DNA from: Spirosoma sp. SC4-14 | GTDB lineage: Bacteria > Bacteroidota > Bacteroidia > Cytophagales > Spirosomataceae | Reading direction: 5' to 3' | DNA length: 64,000 bases | Assembly: GCF_037201965.1 (NCBI RefSeq) | Contig: NZ_CP147518.1 | Coordinates: 3,527,001 to 3,591,000, forward strand | In this document: positions 24,804 through 33,699 of the stretch, one piece after another | Layout: the number at the start of each line of letters is the position of its first letter | Numbering within the stretch: the first letter of the stretch is position 1 | Program-made: the position numbers and the translations under genes | Notes under the pieces: model-generated | What the model was told of the DNA's origin: nothing | The model's input: the letters and a program-made list of their open reading frames with translations, nothing else | Databases searched by the model: none

Positions 24804-25943
24804 TTAGGTGTGATATTGGTCAATAAGTGCTGCAAATAACTGAGCGCCGGGTTCAATCAAGTGGTCATTGAAATCGTAATCGGCATTATGAAGCGCTGGC
24901 GTGTCTTGGCCAGCGCCAATGCCAAACATGGCACCTTTGTATTGCTGAGTAAACAAACCGAAGTCTTCGCCCCATTTGAAGGGTTCCTGTTTTTCAACAA
25001 AGGCATACCCTAATTGTTCGGCGCAGTTCTTTACCGCTTCATACGCTTTTGTGTCGTTCTGGTTGGCAAAAAAAGCTTCCGTATAGGCTGTTTCTAGTGT
25101 AATGCCTGAGCCTGCCGAAAGGTTCGATAAGGTAGTTAGCAGCAGGTGGGTCAACGCTTCCATCCGATCGTTATTCCGGGTGCGCAATGTCAGATGGACT
25201 TCGCCATAGCCTGCCGAAATGCCATACGATTGTTCACCCAGAGTGGTATAGACAGGCGTTATCAGCGCAAAGGCTTCCGAATCAGGATCGTTGTGCTCAA
25301 AATCCCTGCTTTTTAGGATAAATTCTGCCATCAGATAGGCCGGGTTGATACCATTCTCGGGTTCGGCTGAGTGCGATACTTTTCCGAAGAACCGGACGAT
25401 CAGGCTTTTTACGGCTGCGGTAAAATTGCCCGGTTTGCAAACAATAGCGCCTTGCGGATAGCCCGGCAGATTGTGCAGCGCATACACACGGTCGGGGTGT
25501 ACAGACGCAAAGGCCGGGTCGTTCAGTACCGCTTCGGCTCCTGCACCAGTTTCTTCGGCTGGTTGAAAAAGCAGGTAAACAACTCCGGTGGCGGGTGGCT
25601 TTTTATGAAGCAATGAGGCCAGCCGGGTCAGTGTAGCGGTATGACCATCGTGGCCGCATTTGTGCGAAACGCCACCGTTTCTGGATTTATAGCCAAATTC
25701 GTTGATTTCCTGAATCGGTAACGCATCCATATCGGCCCGGATCAGTGTGGTTGGCCCCGACGAATCTTCACCATATTGGAGCAGGAGTCCCGTCTTTCCA
25801 ACTTCAGTAATTTTTGCCGGGCAAAACGAGCTGACGAATGATTTTATTCGCTGTTGGGTAGCATACTCCTGACCTGAAATCTCCGGAAACTGGTGAAGCT
25901 CTCGTCTGAACTGAATGAACGGATCGACTGATTCTGGCGGCAT
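24804..25943 (-). CDS. M20 family metallo-amidohydrolase
   Basis: A 379-residue amidohydrolase of the M20D (IAA-amino acid hydrolase / N-acyl amino acid deacylase) type. Metal and catalytic motifs: IRADMDALPIQE, SHKCGHDGHTATL, QPAEETGAGAE and a late HNADYDFND containing the last metal His. The lid or dimerisation domain sits between about 175 and 285. The start at 25943 (MPPESVDPFIQFRRELHQFPE) is the normal one for the family; reading on to 26096 adds a Cys/Arg-rich stretch that looks like non-coding DNA. Likely reaction: cleavage of an N-acyl or amide bond of a small amino acid derivative. It is 57 nt upstream of the aldehyde dehydrogenase gene, same strand, so an operon is possible. Confidence 0.85.
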   Translation of the reverse strand: MPPESVDPFIQFRRELHQFPEISGQEYATQQRIKSFVSSFCPAKITEVGKTGLLLQYGEDSSGPTTLIRADMDALPIQEINEFGYKSRNGGVSHKCGHDGHTATLTRLASLLHKKPPATGVVYLLFQPAEETGAGAEAVLNDPAFASVHPDRVYALHNLPGYPQGAIVCKPGNFTAAVKSLIVRFFGKVSHSAEPENGINPAYLMAEFILKSRDFEHNDPDSEAFALITPVYTTLGEQSYGISAGYGEVHLTLRTRNNDRMEALTHLLLTTLSNLSAGSGITLETAYTEAFFANQNDTKAYEAVKNCAEQLGYAFVEKQEPFKWGEDFGLFTQQYKGAMFGIGAGQDTPALHNADYDFNDHLIEPGAQLFAALIDQYHT

Positions 25944-26085
25944 ACGGAATACGAATATACAGAACGAATGGAGCGCTGAACCAGAACTATATCTACTGGT
26001 TGTCCAACAAGATACAGAGGTGGAACCGCAAAGAATCCGAATGTTTATTCTTCGTGGTCTCGATGAACAATAACTAATGGTACAG

Positions 26086-26173
26086 GACTTTCGCAAAAAA
26101 ACGTGCTACGGTTCTCTCATTACGTGCCAACTAACCACGGTGCGTCGTAGGCTGTACGGTTTTTGCGAAAGTC
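26086..26173. repeat. 88-bp MITE-like element with 14-bp terminal inverted repeats
   Basis: Perfect arms GACTTTCGCAAAAA (26086-26099) and TTTTTGCGAAAGTC (26160-26173), with weaker similarity continuing inward (CGTGCTACGG against CGTACAGCCTACG), enclose about 60 nt without coding capacity. The layout resembles insertion-sequence ends or a miniature element. No clear target duplication is visible. It could also be an unusual hairpin terminator for the gene at 26205. Confidence 0.45.
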
Positions 26174-26204
26174 TTCTATTATACCGATTTAGAACCGAAA
26201 AGGA

Positions 26205-27131
26205 CTAAACGAGAGCGCCAACACGTTCAAGCAGGGCTTTCGTTTTGCGAATGCCGTCATATTCATCGAGCTTGTCGCCTTCGTATTCGATGCCGGCAAT
26301 ACCTCTGAAACCGCTGTCTTTTACGATTTTCATAATGCGGTTATAGTCGGTTTCTATACAGTTACCACTATCGTCGAAATTATAGGTTTTGGCCGATACG
26401 CCCTTAGCAAATGGCATTAGTTCCTGCGTGCCCAAATAGCGGTCATACTCTTCCACACAGGTATGGCCTTCGCCCCGTTTCAGACAGAAATTACCAAAGT
26501 CGGGCAGAGTACCAACGTTTTTCATGTTTACCTGCTTCATCACACCCGCTAACCATTTCCCTTCCGACGAATAACCTCCGTGATTTTCAACAATTACGTT
26601 GATGTTCATTGTTTTGGCAAATTCGCCCAGTTTGCTTAGCCCTTCAATGGCAGCATGGGCTACTTCGTCGGCGGTGCCTTTTCCGGCCGCATTAACCCGG
26701 ATGGTTTTGCAACCCAGGTATTTGGCGCACTCCACCCAGCGGTGGTGATTGTCGACGGCCTTATTGCGTTCGGCGGCATCGGTAGCTCCCAGATTCCCCT
26801 CGCCATCGATCATGATGAGGTGGTTCGTGATGCCGTTGTCTTTGCACCGGGTCAGTAAATCGTTCAGGTAGGTTTTATCCTGCGCCTTGTCCTTGAAAAA
26901 CTGATTTACATATTCAACGATGCTAATGTCGAACTCTTTGCGGGCAATACCAGGAAAGTCGAGATTCGTAATTTTCTTCGAAAAAAGGGCTTTATGGAGC
27001 GACCATTCTGCCAGCGAAATATCGAAGAACATTTTTTTCTTGGTAACTTCGGCAAAGGCGGCTGGCATCAGAGACAGGCCTGCCAGCGAACCGGCGGCCT
27101 GCTTTAAAAATGAACGACGAGTCGTGCTCAT
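26205..27131 (-). CDS. Tat-exported sugar phosphate isomerase/epimerase-like TIM barrel
   Basis: A 308-residue protein starting [20 protein letters not shown]. The twin-arginine motif TRRSFLK and the following hydrophobic stretch point to Tat export (cut near AFA). The rest is a xylose-isomerase-like TIM barrel: [50 protein letters not shown] and [10 protein letters not shown], including the Glu and Asp residues that usually bind the metal in AP endonuclease 2 family barrels. Known: such exported paralogues are common in Bacteroidota and Planctomycetes and are rarely characterised; sugar isomerase or epimerase activity outside the cytoplasm is inferred. Start set by the Tat signal; a longer frame to 27197 is rejected. 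Confidence 0.85.
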   Translation of the reverse strand: MSTTRRSFLKQAAGSLAGLSLMPAAFAEVTKKKMFFDISLAEWSLHKALFSKKITNLDFPGIARKEFDISIVEYVNQFFKDKAQDKTYLNDLLTRCKDNGITNHLIMIDGEGNLGATDAAERNKAVDNHHRWVECAKYLGCKTIRVNAAGKGTADEVAHAAIEGLSKLGEFAKTMNINVIVENHGGYSSEGKWLAGVMKQVNMKNVGTLPDFGNFCLKRGEGHTCVEEYDRYLGTQELMPFAKGVSAKTYNFDDSGNCIETDYNRIMKIVKDSGFRGIAGIEYEGDKLDEYDGIRKTKALLERVGALV

Positions 27132-27302
27132 AACAGAATGGATTTGATACGTGAGTTTTGCGTAAACAAAAGACTGGCTTCCCCGGCGAAAAACCAAGCA
27201 AAAGCCGAAAGGTCATAAGGAGAAAAGAGCATAAACCGCAAGAATTACCTGTTCACCGGCCAATTTCTTCGTAATTTGCGGCATTTGCTTACAAATTATC
27301 CG

Positions 27303-28250
27303 ATGATCTCCCTCGAAACCATTGGCGAAGCCCACGATCGCATCCGCCCCTATGTTCACCATACTGCGGTGATGACCAATAAAACCATCAATGAACGTAT
27401 CGGAGCCGACTTGTTTTTTAAGTGCGAAAACTTCCAGAAGATTGGGGCTTTTAAAGCCCGAGGGGGCCTAAATGCCGTATTGCAGGTTGTCGGAAATGGA
27501 GAAGGAACTGCCGTAACAACTCATTCGTCGGGCAACCATGCGCAGGCTGTTGCCTTTGCTGCCCGGCAGGTAGGAATACCAGCCTACATTGTGATGCCAC
27601 GTACGGCCCCTCAGGTGAAGAAAGAAGCCGTGCTGGGCTATGGTGCTGAAGTGATCGAATGTGAGCCTACGCTCGAAGCCCGGGAAGCAGGTGTGCTGGA
27701 GGTAATCAAACGAACGGGGGCGGTTTTGGTCCATCCGTTCGACAACGACCGGGTCATTGCTGGGCAGGCTACCGCAACCAAAGAACTGATCGAAGATTTT
27801 GGACAAGACAAGCCGTTCGCTACCATTCTGGCACCGGTAGGTGGTGGTGGTTTGTTGAGCGGCACAGCACTGGCGGCTCATTATCTGTCGCCCACCACAC
27901 GCATCATTGCCGGAGAGCCAGAAGGCGCTGCCGATGCCATATTGTCGTTTCTGAGTGGTCGGGTAGAAAAGGCACCTTACATCAAAACCATTGCCGACGG
28001 CCTGATGACCAGCCTGAGCGAACGGACGCTGGCCATTATTCGGACGCATGTTTCCGAGATCCTGACGGTTTCTGATCCTGAAATTAGTGCAGCCATGCGA
28101 CTGGTATGGGAACGAATGAAAATTGTTATTGAGCCATCGAGTGCCGTACCACTGGCAGCAGTGATAAAGCATAAAGAGCAGTTTGCCGGTCAGAAAGTGG
28201 GTATTATTCTAACTGGAGGGAATGTTGATTTAGGGAAATTACCGTTTTAG
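27303..28250 (+). CDS. PLP-dependent threonine/serine dehydratase or serine racemase
   Basis: A 315-residue fold-type II PLP enzyme. Lys51 in GAFKARGG is the Schiff-base lysine; SSGNHAQAVA is the substrate-binding loop; GGGGLLSG binds the PLP phosphate; LTGGNVD closes the site. The length without a C-terminal ACT regulatory domain matches catabolic threonine dehydratases and serine racemases rather than biosynthetic IlvA. ATG 27303 (MISLETIGEAHDRI) is the normal start for the family. Products would be 2-oxobutyrate or pyruvate plus ammonia, or D-serine. The next gene (GNAT) is 55 nt downstream in the same direction. Confidence 0.88.
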   Translation: MISLETIGEAHDRIRPYVHHTAVMTNKTINERIGADLFFKCENFQKIGAFKARGGLNAVLQVVGNGEGTAVTTHSSGNHAQAVAFAARQVGIPAYIVMPRTAPQVKKEAVLGYGAEVIECEPTLEAREAGVLEVIKRTGAVLVHPFDNDRVIAGQATATKELIEDFGQDKPFATILAPVGGGGLLSGTALAAHYLSPTTRIIAGEPEGAADAILSFLSGRVEKAPYIKTIADGLMTSLSERTLAIIRTHVSEILTVSDPEISAAMRLVWERMKIVIEPSSAVPLAAVIKHKEQFAGQKVGIILTGGNVDLGKLPF

Positions 28251-28305
28251 GCGGGGCATTGGCCATTCGTTACTACACGAAACCTCCAATAACCAATGAC
28301 TACTA

Positions 28306-28713
28306 ATGATCGACATTCGACTTATTACTCCTGAACAGACCTATCCGCTCCGCCATCGTGTGTTGTGGCCCGATAAGCCGCTCGACTTCGTGAAAGTCGA
28401 TAATGATGAGGATGGGTATCATTACGGGGCATTTCTGGACGAAGTGCTGGTGGCCGTTATCTCACTTTTTGTTGATGGAGAAACCGCCCGTTTTCGCAAA
28501 TTTGCTACTAGCCCCGCCTACCAGCGAAACGGGATTGGTACTCAGCTACTAACCCATGTTATTGCCGAAGCCAAACAGTTAGGGGCTACTACTCTCTGGT
28601 GCGATGCCCGTTTAGACGCGGCCGATTTTTATCGCCGTTTCGGCATGAAACCCGTAAGCGAGGTCTTCTATAAAGGTCCGATTCCATACGCCCGCTTTTC
28701 GCTATCGCTTTAA
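28306..28713 (+). CDS. GNAT family N-acetyltransferase
   Basis: A 135-residue acetyltransferase with the GNAT fold. The acetyl-CoA pyrophosphate-binding motif is in RNGIGTQLLTHVI (about residues 76-88), preceded by the beta-4 strand FRKFATSPAYQ and followed by TLWCDARLDAADFYRRFGM, a usual end region for the family. Substrate unknown. The N-terminus (MIDIRLITPEQTYPLRHRVLWP) matches the small YitI/ElaA-like subgroup. It may share a transcript with the dehydratase upstream. Confidence 0.85.
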   Translation: MIDIRLITPEQTYPLRHRVLWPDKPLDFVKVDNDEDGYHYGAFLDEVLVAVISLFVDGETARFRKFATSPAYQRNGIGTQLLTHVIAEAKQLGATTLWCDARLDAADFYRRFGMKPVSEVFYKGPIPYARFSLSL

Positions 28714-28824
28714 CCAAAGATCATTTTCATGAGTTTAGTAGGGAAGCGTTTCGGCTTATTGCCCGGGCTGTAATAGGCCGGTAAATACACCATTCGGGAA
28801 GCGTCTGAACACGAATACTCAACG

Positions 28825-30141
28825 ATGAAAACACAAACTTTGATTGTAACGGCGGCTTTTATGGCCGTTGTAGCGGCCTGTGGCCAGAAAAAAGAAAGCA
28901 ATACATCGACTACCGAAGTAGCGATGACCGACACAACCATTGCTTTACCTCCGCCCTATGCCACAAAATCGGCTATTAAATTCAGCAACGTGATCGGCTG
29001 GCCCGCCGGTAAAACCCCACAGGCACCAGCCGGATTTGTGGTAACCGACTATGCCCATGATCTGGAAAGTCCACGCTGTATTTATGTTGCCCCCAACGGC
29101 GATGTTTTTGTTTCGGAAGCGAATACTGAACGAAAAGGTGTAAAGCAGACCGTTAAAAATGTCGTTACGGGGCAGAATAAATCCGAACGAACAGGCGAAA
29201 GCGCTAACCGGATTACAATACTGCGCGATGCCAACAAAGACGGCAAACCAGAGCTCCGCGAGGTGTTTCTATCGGGACTTAACCAGCCCTTTGGCATGCT
29301 CATCCTGAATGGTAAGTTTTACGTAGCCAACACCGATGCGCTCTGGGAATACCCTTACCAGACTGGGCAGACCAAAATGACGGCTCAGGGAAAGAAAATT
29401 CTGAGCCTACCGGCAGGTGGCTACAATAACCACTGGACCCGTAATTTGCTGGCTAGCCCCGATGGTAAAAAAATCTATGTGTCGGTGGGGTCGGGGAGTA
29501 ATGTAGGCGAGCACGGTCCAGAAAATGAAGTTCGGCGGGCCAATATTCTGGAGATTAATCCCGATGGTTCGGGCGAACGGGTTTATGCCAGTGGTTTGCG
29601 GAATCCCGTTGGAATGGATTGGCAGCCAGAAACCAAAAAGCTATATACGTCCGTTAACGAGCGCGACGAACTGGGCGACGAGCTGGTACCTGATTACCTC
29701 ACGAGCGTAAAAGAAGGCGCTTTTTACGGCTGGCCTTATTCCTACTACGGGCAACATGAAGATCCTCGACGGAAAGGTGAGCGCCCGGATTTAGTCAAAA
29801 AAGCAATTGTTCCCGATGTGCCCCTTGGGGCTCACACAGCGTCGCTCGGCCTGGCTTTCTACGATAAATCGGCGTTTCCCGAAAAATACCATAATGGTGC
29901 GTTTATTGGGCAGCATGGTTCCTGGAACAGATCAACCTTGGCTGGTTACAAGGTTGTTTTTGTTCCCTTTACGGATGGAAAGCCCGGTGAACCAGAAGAC
30001 TTTCTGACGGGGTTTATTGCCAACGGAACCGATAAAGACGTCTATGGCCGACCGGTTGAAGTGGCCGTAACGCCCGACGGAGCTCTGCTGGTTGCCGATG
30101 ATGCCGCCGGTCGTGTCTGGCGTGTAGCCGCCAGCAAGTAA
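28825..30141 (+). CDS. Sorbosone dehydrogenase-like lipoprotein (PQQ-type beta-propeller)
   Basis: A 438-residue lipoprotein: signal peptide with lipobox VVAAC (Cys near residue 19), then GQKKESNTS. The propeller domain of the glucose/sorbosone dehydrogenase family spans about 70-435 (LESPRCIYVAPNGDVFVSEAN, LSGLNQPFGMLI, YVSVGSGSNVGEHG, ILEINPDGSGERVYASGLRNPVGMDW, HGSWNRSTLAGYKVVFVPF). Known for the family: PQQ- and calcium-dependent oxidation of aldoses or sorbosone in the periplasm. No cytochrome domain is attached here, unlike the protein at 14650-18096. It ends at a strong terminator. Substrate unknown. Confidence 0.85.
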   Translation: MKTQTLIVTAAFMAVVAACGQKKESNTSTTEVAMTDTTIALPPPYATKSAIKFSNVIGWPAGKTPQAPAGFVVTDYAHDLESPRCIYVAPNGDVFVSEANTERKGVKQTVKNVVTGQNKSERTGESANRITILRDANKDGKPELREVFLSGLNQPFGMLILNGKFYVANTDALWEYPYQTGQTKMTAQGKKILSLPAGGYNNHWTRNLLASPDGKKIYVSVGSGSNVGEHGPENEVRRANILEINPDGSGERVYASGLRNPVGMDWQPETKKLYTSVNERDELGDELVPDYLTSVKEGAFYGWPYSYYGQHEDPRRKGERPDLVKKAIVPDVPLGAHTASLGLAFYDKSAFPEKYHNGAFIGQHGSWNRSTLAGYKVVFVPFTDGKPGEPEDFLTGFIANGTDKDVYGRPVEVAVTPDGALLVADDAAGRVWRVAASK

Positions 30142-30155
30142 CGAAACTGCCTGAA

Positions 30156-30205
30156 ATCAAAGCGGGCATCAGGTCGTTCAGACCTGGTGCCCGCTTTGAT
30201 TTTTA
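30156..30205 (+). terminator. Strong terminator after the sorbosone dehydrogenase-like gene
   Basis: Arms of 20 bases (30156-30175 and 30181-30200; core AAAGCGGGC / GCCCGCTTT) with one mismatch and a 5-nt loop GTTCA, followed by T5. Confidence 0.9.
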
Positions 30206-30264
30206 TATAGTGGATTAGTTGTTAGGTATGCCACCCAACGCTTTGTTGGGAGCTACACAAACGA

Positions 30265-32025
30265 TCAGAACTGATAGAACAAACGTGCCCGTAAACCAAC
30301 CGACACATTATCCTGACAGTACGAAACCGGGAACGATGTAGTCTGGAAAGGTATAGTAACAACTGGCCCTGCCTGCACCGCCCAATGGTGTTGATGCCAT
30401 TCAACATTGGTTCCGAGGGTCATACTGTTGAATAGGTCGATAGGCCGGTTAATGCTCCGATCAAACGTTTTCAGTTCAAACAAAGAGGGGCGTATCTGAA
30501 ATAACGAAATAAAGCTCAGCGATTCCATATTCTGTATAGTCAGGTTAGTGCCAACTACAGGGGCTAGTGTAAACGCCTGATTTAACGGAATCCGATAGCT
30601 AAGCTGAATAGGCATCTGAACCCGAGTTGTTGTGCTCTTTATGTTCAGAATAGCCTGATGCATATCGACAAATCGGGCAAACTGTTGCCGAAAGTCTTCA
30701 TGATTTACTCGATCATAGTCATCTTCGTCGCGGAAACTCAAGGCCGCAAAATTTCCCTTATTAATACCTACGCTTAGCGCAAAATGCCTGCCCAACAGAA
30801 CTTCCGAATACGCCCCATAGGTAGACAGTTGAGAGCTTAGATTGGTACCCGCTCCCACACGAACGCCCGCAAAAAACGGTGTGATCGGCTTGCTTCTGGC
30901 GGGCGATTGCGGCTGTCCGCTAACAATGGTTGTACGAGCCGGACGCATACGTTTTGCCCGCTGAGCCAGGAGCTGATCCCACCGAACCGTATTGTTTTGC
31001 ATAGGCAATGCCGTTAGCTGTTCGTAGGTTGTTACCGACCGGGCCGATTCGTTGGCTTTCGGGATAGCGGTTTCTTCTGTCGGAAAAGACGGCGAACGAT
31101 CAGCCTGGGAAGGGGCCCTATAAGGCGTTCGATCCGTATTTTTTTGTCCGCTACCTGTTCGGTCATTAACAGTCACCGCCGTGCTGTTGTCGGTAGCAAT
31201 CCCGTTTACGGGCTCAACGGTCGATGCGTTTACCGCTTTCGCAGAAGTCATCGACCGGCCGGTTGTTTTATCAGGAGATACCGAGGGTGATGCTCCCGAT
31301 TTATCGACGGCGACATTGCCTGTTTCTTTTACAGCCGTAGCTTCAGGGGCGAGGTCAACCGGTGTCGGTGTCGATAACTCAGCGGGTTTTCCCGTACGCT
31401 GACTGGCGATACGTTCTTCCGGCGGGTTAGTCGATGGCGTGCTTTCCGACGAACGATCGGAGGAAGATAACCGTTTGTCGACCGTGCGCTGGCTTAACTG
31501 ATCGGCAGGTTGGGCTGTTGCTGTAGTCTGACGCCGGGGCGATGTCGATGGTACCATCACATATCGGTCAATGTAGACCGTATCGCGTGGGATGTTGCCA
31601 GTGGTCGTTTTTCGCGTATCGGAAACAGCGTTGGCCGGCTGATCGGGGGTCTGCTGCATTGTTTTGCCTACCTGACCAACAGGCTCCGAGCCACCAACTG
31701 TCTGCGTCAGGCTATCGGCACGGGGAGTCAGAGTCTGCAATTGATTGGCTTTCTGAGTGACTTCCTGGAGATTTTGATGTAAATGTTTTAATTCATAGTG
31801 TTGCCAGATCGTGGTGGTTAAGAAAACAGCAGTGCCTATTGCGCCAACAACTGCAAGTTTGGCTGCCGGAGCAGCAAATGGATGAGCGGCAAAGGAAGTG
31901 GGATCTGGCGTAACCCCAGCTTGTTTAAGAGTCGCCTGCATCCTATCCCAGTCCCGCTCGGAGAAATCGGGTCGGATGCTATCCAGCTTTCGTCGGATAA
32001 TATCGGCAAAACGGTCAGTTTTCAT
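30265..32025 (-). CDS. Membrane-anchored sigma partner with C-terminal outer-membrane barrel domain
   Basis: A 586-residue protein starting MKTDRFADIIRRKLDSIRPD. It has a short cytoplasmic N-terminus with the DFSERDWDRM motif seen in Bacteroidota proteins encoded after ECF sigma factors, and one membrane helix near 55-75 (KLAVVGAIGTAVFLTTTIW). A coiled coil follows (HYELKHLHQNLQEVTQKANQ), then about 250 residues of Ser/Thr/Pro-rich linker. The C-terminal part (about 375-586) has alternating strands (AGVRVGAGTNLSSQLSTYG, RHFALSVGINKG, MPIQLSYRIPL, VSVGLRARLFYQF) and a terminal aromatic Phe, as in outer-membrane barrels. Its start overlaps the sigma factor stop by 11 nt. It may hold the sigma factor while spanning the envelope; this role is inferred. 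Confidence 0.7.
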   Translation of the reverse strand: MKTDRFADIIRRKLDSIRPDFSERDWDRMQATLKQAGVTPDPTSFAAHPFAAPAAKLAVVGAIGTAVFLTTTIWQHYELKHLHQNLQEVTQKANQLQTLTPRADSLTQTVGGSEPVGQVGKTMQQTPDQPANAVSDTRKTTTGNIPRDTVYIDRYVMVPSTSPRRQTTATAQPADQLSQRTVDKRLSSSDRSSESTPSTNPPEERIASQRTGKPAELSTPTPVDLAPEATAVKETGNVAVDKSGASPSVSPDKTTGRSMTSAKAVNASTVEPVNGIATDNSTAVTVNDRTGSGQKNTDRTPYRAPSQADRSPSFPTEETAIPKANESARSVTTYEQLTALPMQNNTVRWDQLLAQRAKRMRPARTTIVSGQPQSPARSKPITPFFAGVRVGAGTNLSSQLSTYGAYSEVLLGRHFALSVGINKGNFAALSFRDEDDYDRVNHEDFRQQFARFVDMHQAILNIKSTTTRVQMPIQLSYRIPLNQAFTLAPVVGTNLTIQNMESLSFISLFQIRPSLFELKTFDRSINRPIDLFNSMTLGTNVEWHQHHWAVQAGPVVTIPFQTTSFPVSYCQDNVSVGLRARLFYQF

Positions 32026-32623
32026 GATAGGGCAATGGGGCCGCAGGGCCAGTCTTAGCATGGAATGGATACGCCTGTCGAATCATCTGCTGAAGTTTCT
32101 GACGGGCGCGTGCATAATTAGAGCGAACCGTAGCTTCGTTGTGCGATAGAATGCCTGCAATTTCGTGGAGGCTATATCCATCAACAACGTGCATCATAAA
32201 CACCGTTCGGTAGGTTGGTGTTAGCTGTTGAACTAGTGCCAGAATTTCTTCGGCCGCAATCTGGTCGACAACATCTTCATCTACAGCTATCTGTTCCCCC
32301 GATTCAAGATTAGTTTGTTGGTCGAGCTGATGATTGCGCCGATAATGGCTAATGGCCGTATTAACCAAAATCGTTCGAAGCCAGGCTTTAAAGGGCTGGG
32401 TTTCGTCAAAACGATCCAGATTCTGGAAAACCTTCAGGAATCCCTCATTCAATACATCTTCGGCTTCTTCCCGGCTGTTTGTATAGCGTAGGCAAATACT
32501 CTTGGCATACCCAAAAAACTGCTTAAACAGCGTTCGTTGCGCCCGGGGATCTTTGGCACGGCAGGCCTGAATGACACTAATTAGGTCATGTTCGGCAAAC
32601 GAGGACGATTTCTTGAAAAACAA
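32015..32623 (-). CDS. ECF (sigma-70 family) RNA polymerase sigma factor
   Basis: A 202-residue group 4 sigma factor. Region 2 (about 28-95) has YAKSICLRYTNSREEAEDVLNEGFLKVF and FKAWLRTILVNTAISHYRR. Region 4 (about 130-185) has LTPTYRTVFMMHVVDGYSLHEIAGIL followed by ATVRSNYARARQKLQQ, which binds the -35-like element. The only sensible start is a TTG at 32623, directly after an in-frame stop. It directs polymerase to a small set of genes, probably including its own operon. The coupled downstream gene (30265-32025) is the likely signal-sensing partner. Confidence 0.9.
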   Translation of the reverse strand: MFFKKSSSFAEHDLISVIQACRAKDPRAQRTLFKQFFGYAKSICLRYTNSREEAEDVLNEGFLKVFQNLDRFDETQPFKAWLRTILVNTAISHYRRNHQLDQQTNLESGEQIAVDEDVVDQIAAEEILALVQQLTPTYRTVFMMHVVDGYSLHEIAGILSHNEATVRSNYARARQKLQQMIRQAYPFHAKTGPAAPLPYHEN

Positions 32624-32795
32624 CGTTCGTTCCGATTAGAGTGAGTATGCGCATATACGTATTAATACGAAAGACCAATATGAATCGTTGCATCGAATTA
32701 CCAATATTTTATGGATTTTTTTTGCCTTTCCTGCCACACTTGTCCAACCTGGGGCGTATCGTTTAAAAACGGCATATTGGGTGCCACTTCATCCA

Positions 32796-33548
32796 ATGAA
32801 GATATTGATAATTGGCGATCGGCATGTAGGCGGATATGGCCTTACTGCCGGACAACCCAGCTTTGTGGGGCACTTTATTCGGCAAATCAGCCAGAACGGG
32901 CGGTCGGTTGAGGTAGAAGCGTATGCTCATTCTACTCTATCGGCCATACAGTCGACGCTAGAAAAATTGCCGTTAGAACGATACGATTTGATTGTCGTCC
33001 AGACCGGTCAGGGATGTGCTGATCTTCCGGCTGGTTTAGGAGCTGTAGTTGCTGCTAATTCGGGATCAATACCCGATTTGACGGGTGATTTATTGTTGCC
33101 CGAACCGCTTCCGACGATTTCCGGGCCAAATCGTCGGAAGCCCTGGACACAAATTCGGCAATGGGGAAAGCTTCAGCTAATGAAAGCATTGGCATCTATT
33201 GGTCGACTGCCTGGTTTGAATTCAGTTGGGCGCGAATTAGATAAACTGCTGATTCTGCTGAGACCACATCGGCATAAAGTTGTTCTGCTTAGTCCATTTC
33301 CGCATCAGGAGTCTGGTATTCAGTGGCTTCGGCAGGAAGAAAAATCGCTCCTGATGCGCTCGGAAGTAAGGCAATTATTTAGTGTGTTCGATTCGGATTC
33401 TGTGGTTTATCCTCGTGAAGAGTATTTTCTGGAGAATAGCCCCAGCTATCTGAATGCTATTGGGCATGAATTAATTGGGTTGGCACTTTTTGATTTTTAT
33501 GTAGCAGCCCCAACCATTGTTTCCATTCGTCCGATTCGTCGGAATTAA
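32796..33548 (+). CDS. SGNH-hydrolase-like protein lacking the usual catalytic Ser
   Basis: A 250-residue protein starting MKILIIGDRHVGGYGLTAGQ. The N-terminal strand and loop match SGNH/GDSL block I, but the GDS serine is Arg (IGDRHVGG). Block III, usually GxND, reads VVQTGQGCAD, and the C-terminal block V, usually DxxH, reads LNAIGH, so the His remains and the Asp does not. It is therefore probably a non-hydrolytic relative or an enzyme with altered chemistry. There is no signal peptide at this start; reading on to 32688 adds a hydrophobic stretch (ILWIFFAFPATLV), so export cannot be ruled out. It is divergent from the ECF sigma operon. Confidence 0.55.
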   Translation: MKILIIGDRHVGGYGLTAGQPSFVGHFIRQISQNGRSVEVEAYAHSTLSAIQSTLEKLPLERYDLIVVQTGQGCADLPAGLGAVVAANSGSIPDLTGDLLLPEPLPTISGPNRRKPWTQIRQWGKLQLMKALASIGRLPGLNSVGRELDKLLILLRPHRHKVVLLSPFPHQESGIQWLRQEEKSLLMRSEVRQLFSVFDSDSVVYPREEYFLENSPSYLNAIGHELIGLALFDFYVAAPTIVSIRPIRRN

Positions 33549-33583
33549 ATAAACATTTTCTACTAACCTATGATGCGTCGTAT

Positions 33584-33614
33584 CCCTGGGAGGATTTCTT
33601 CTCAGGGATTTTTT
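33584..33614 (+). terminator. Terminator-like hairpin after the SGNH-like gene
   Basis: Arms CCCTG (33584-33588) and CAGGG (33603-33607), with partial inner pairing, followed by ATTTTTT. It is 36 nt past the stop codon at 33548. Confidence 0.5.
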
Positions 33615-33633
33615 GCAGAAAAGCCCAAACAGA

Positions 33634-33687
33634 ATCGGGCTCAATCGAATGCAGGTTTTACATTCGATTGAGCCCGATCACTTTTTT
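33634..33687 (+). terminator. Strong hairpin terminator between convergent genes
   Basis: Perfect 18-bp arms (33634-33651 and 33661-33678; core GGGCTCAATCG / CGATTGAGCCC) with a 9-nt loop, followed by CACTTTTTT. It ends just before the stop of the minus-strand RND pump gene and probably insulates both. Confidence 0.85.
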
Positions 33688-33699
33688 ACTATAGGACGC

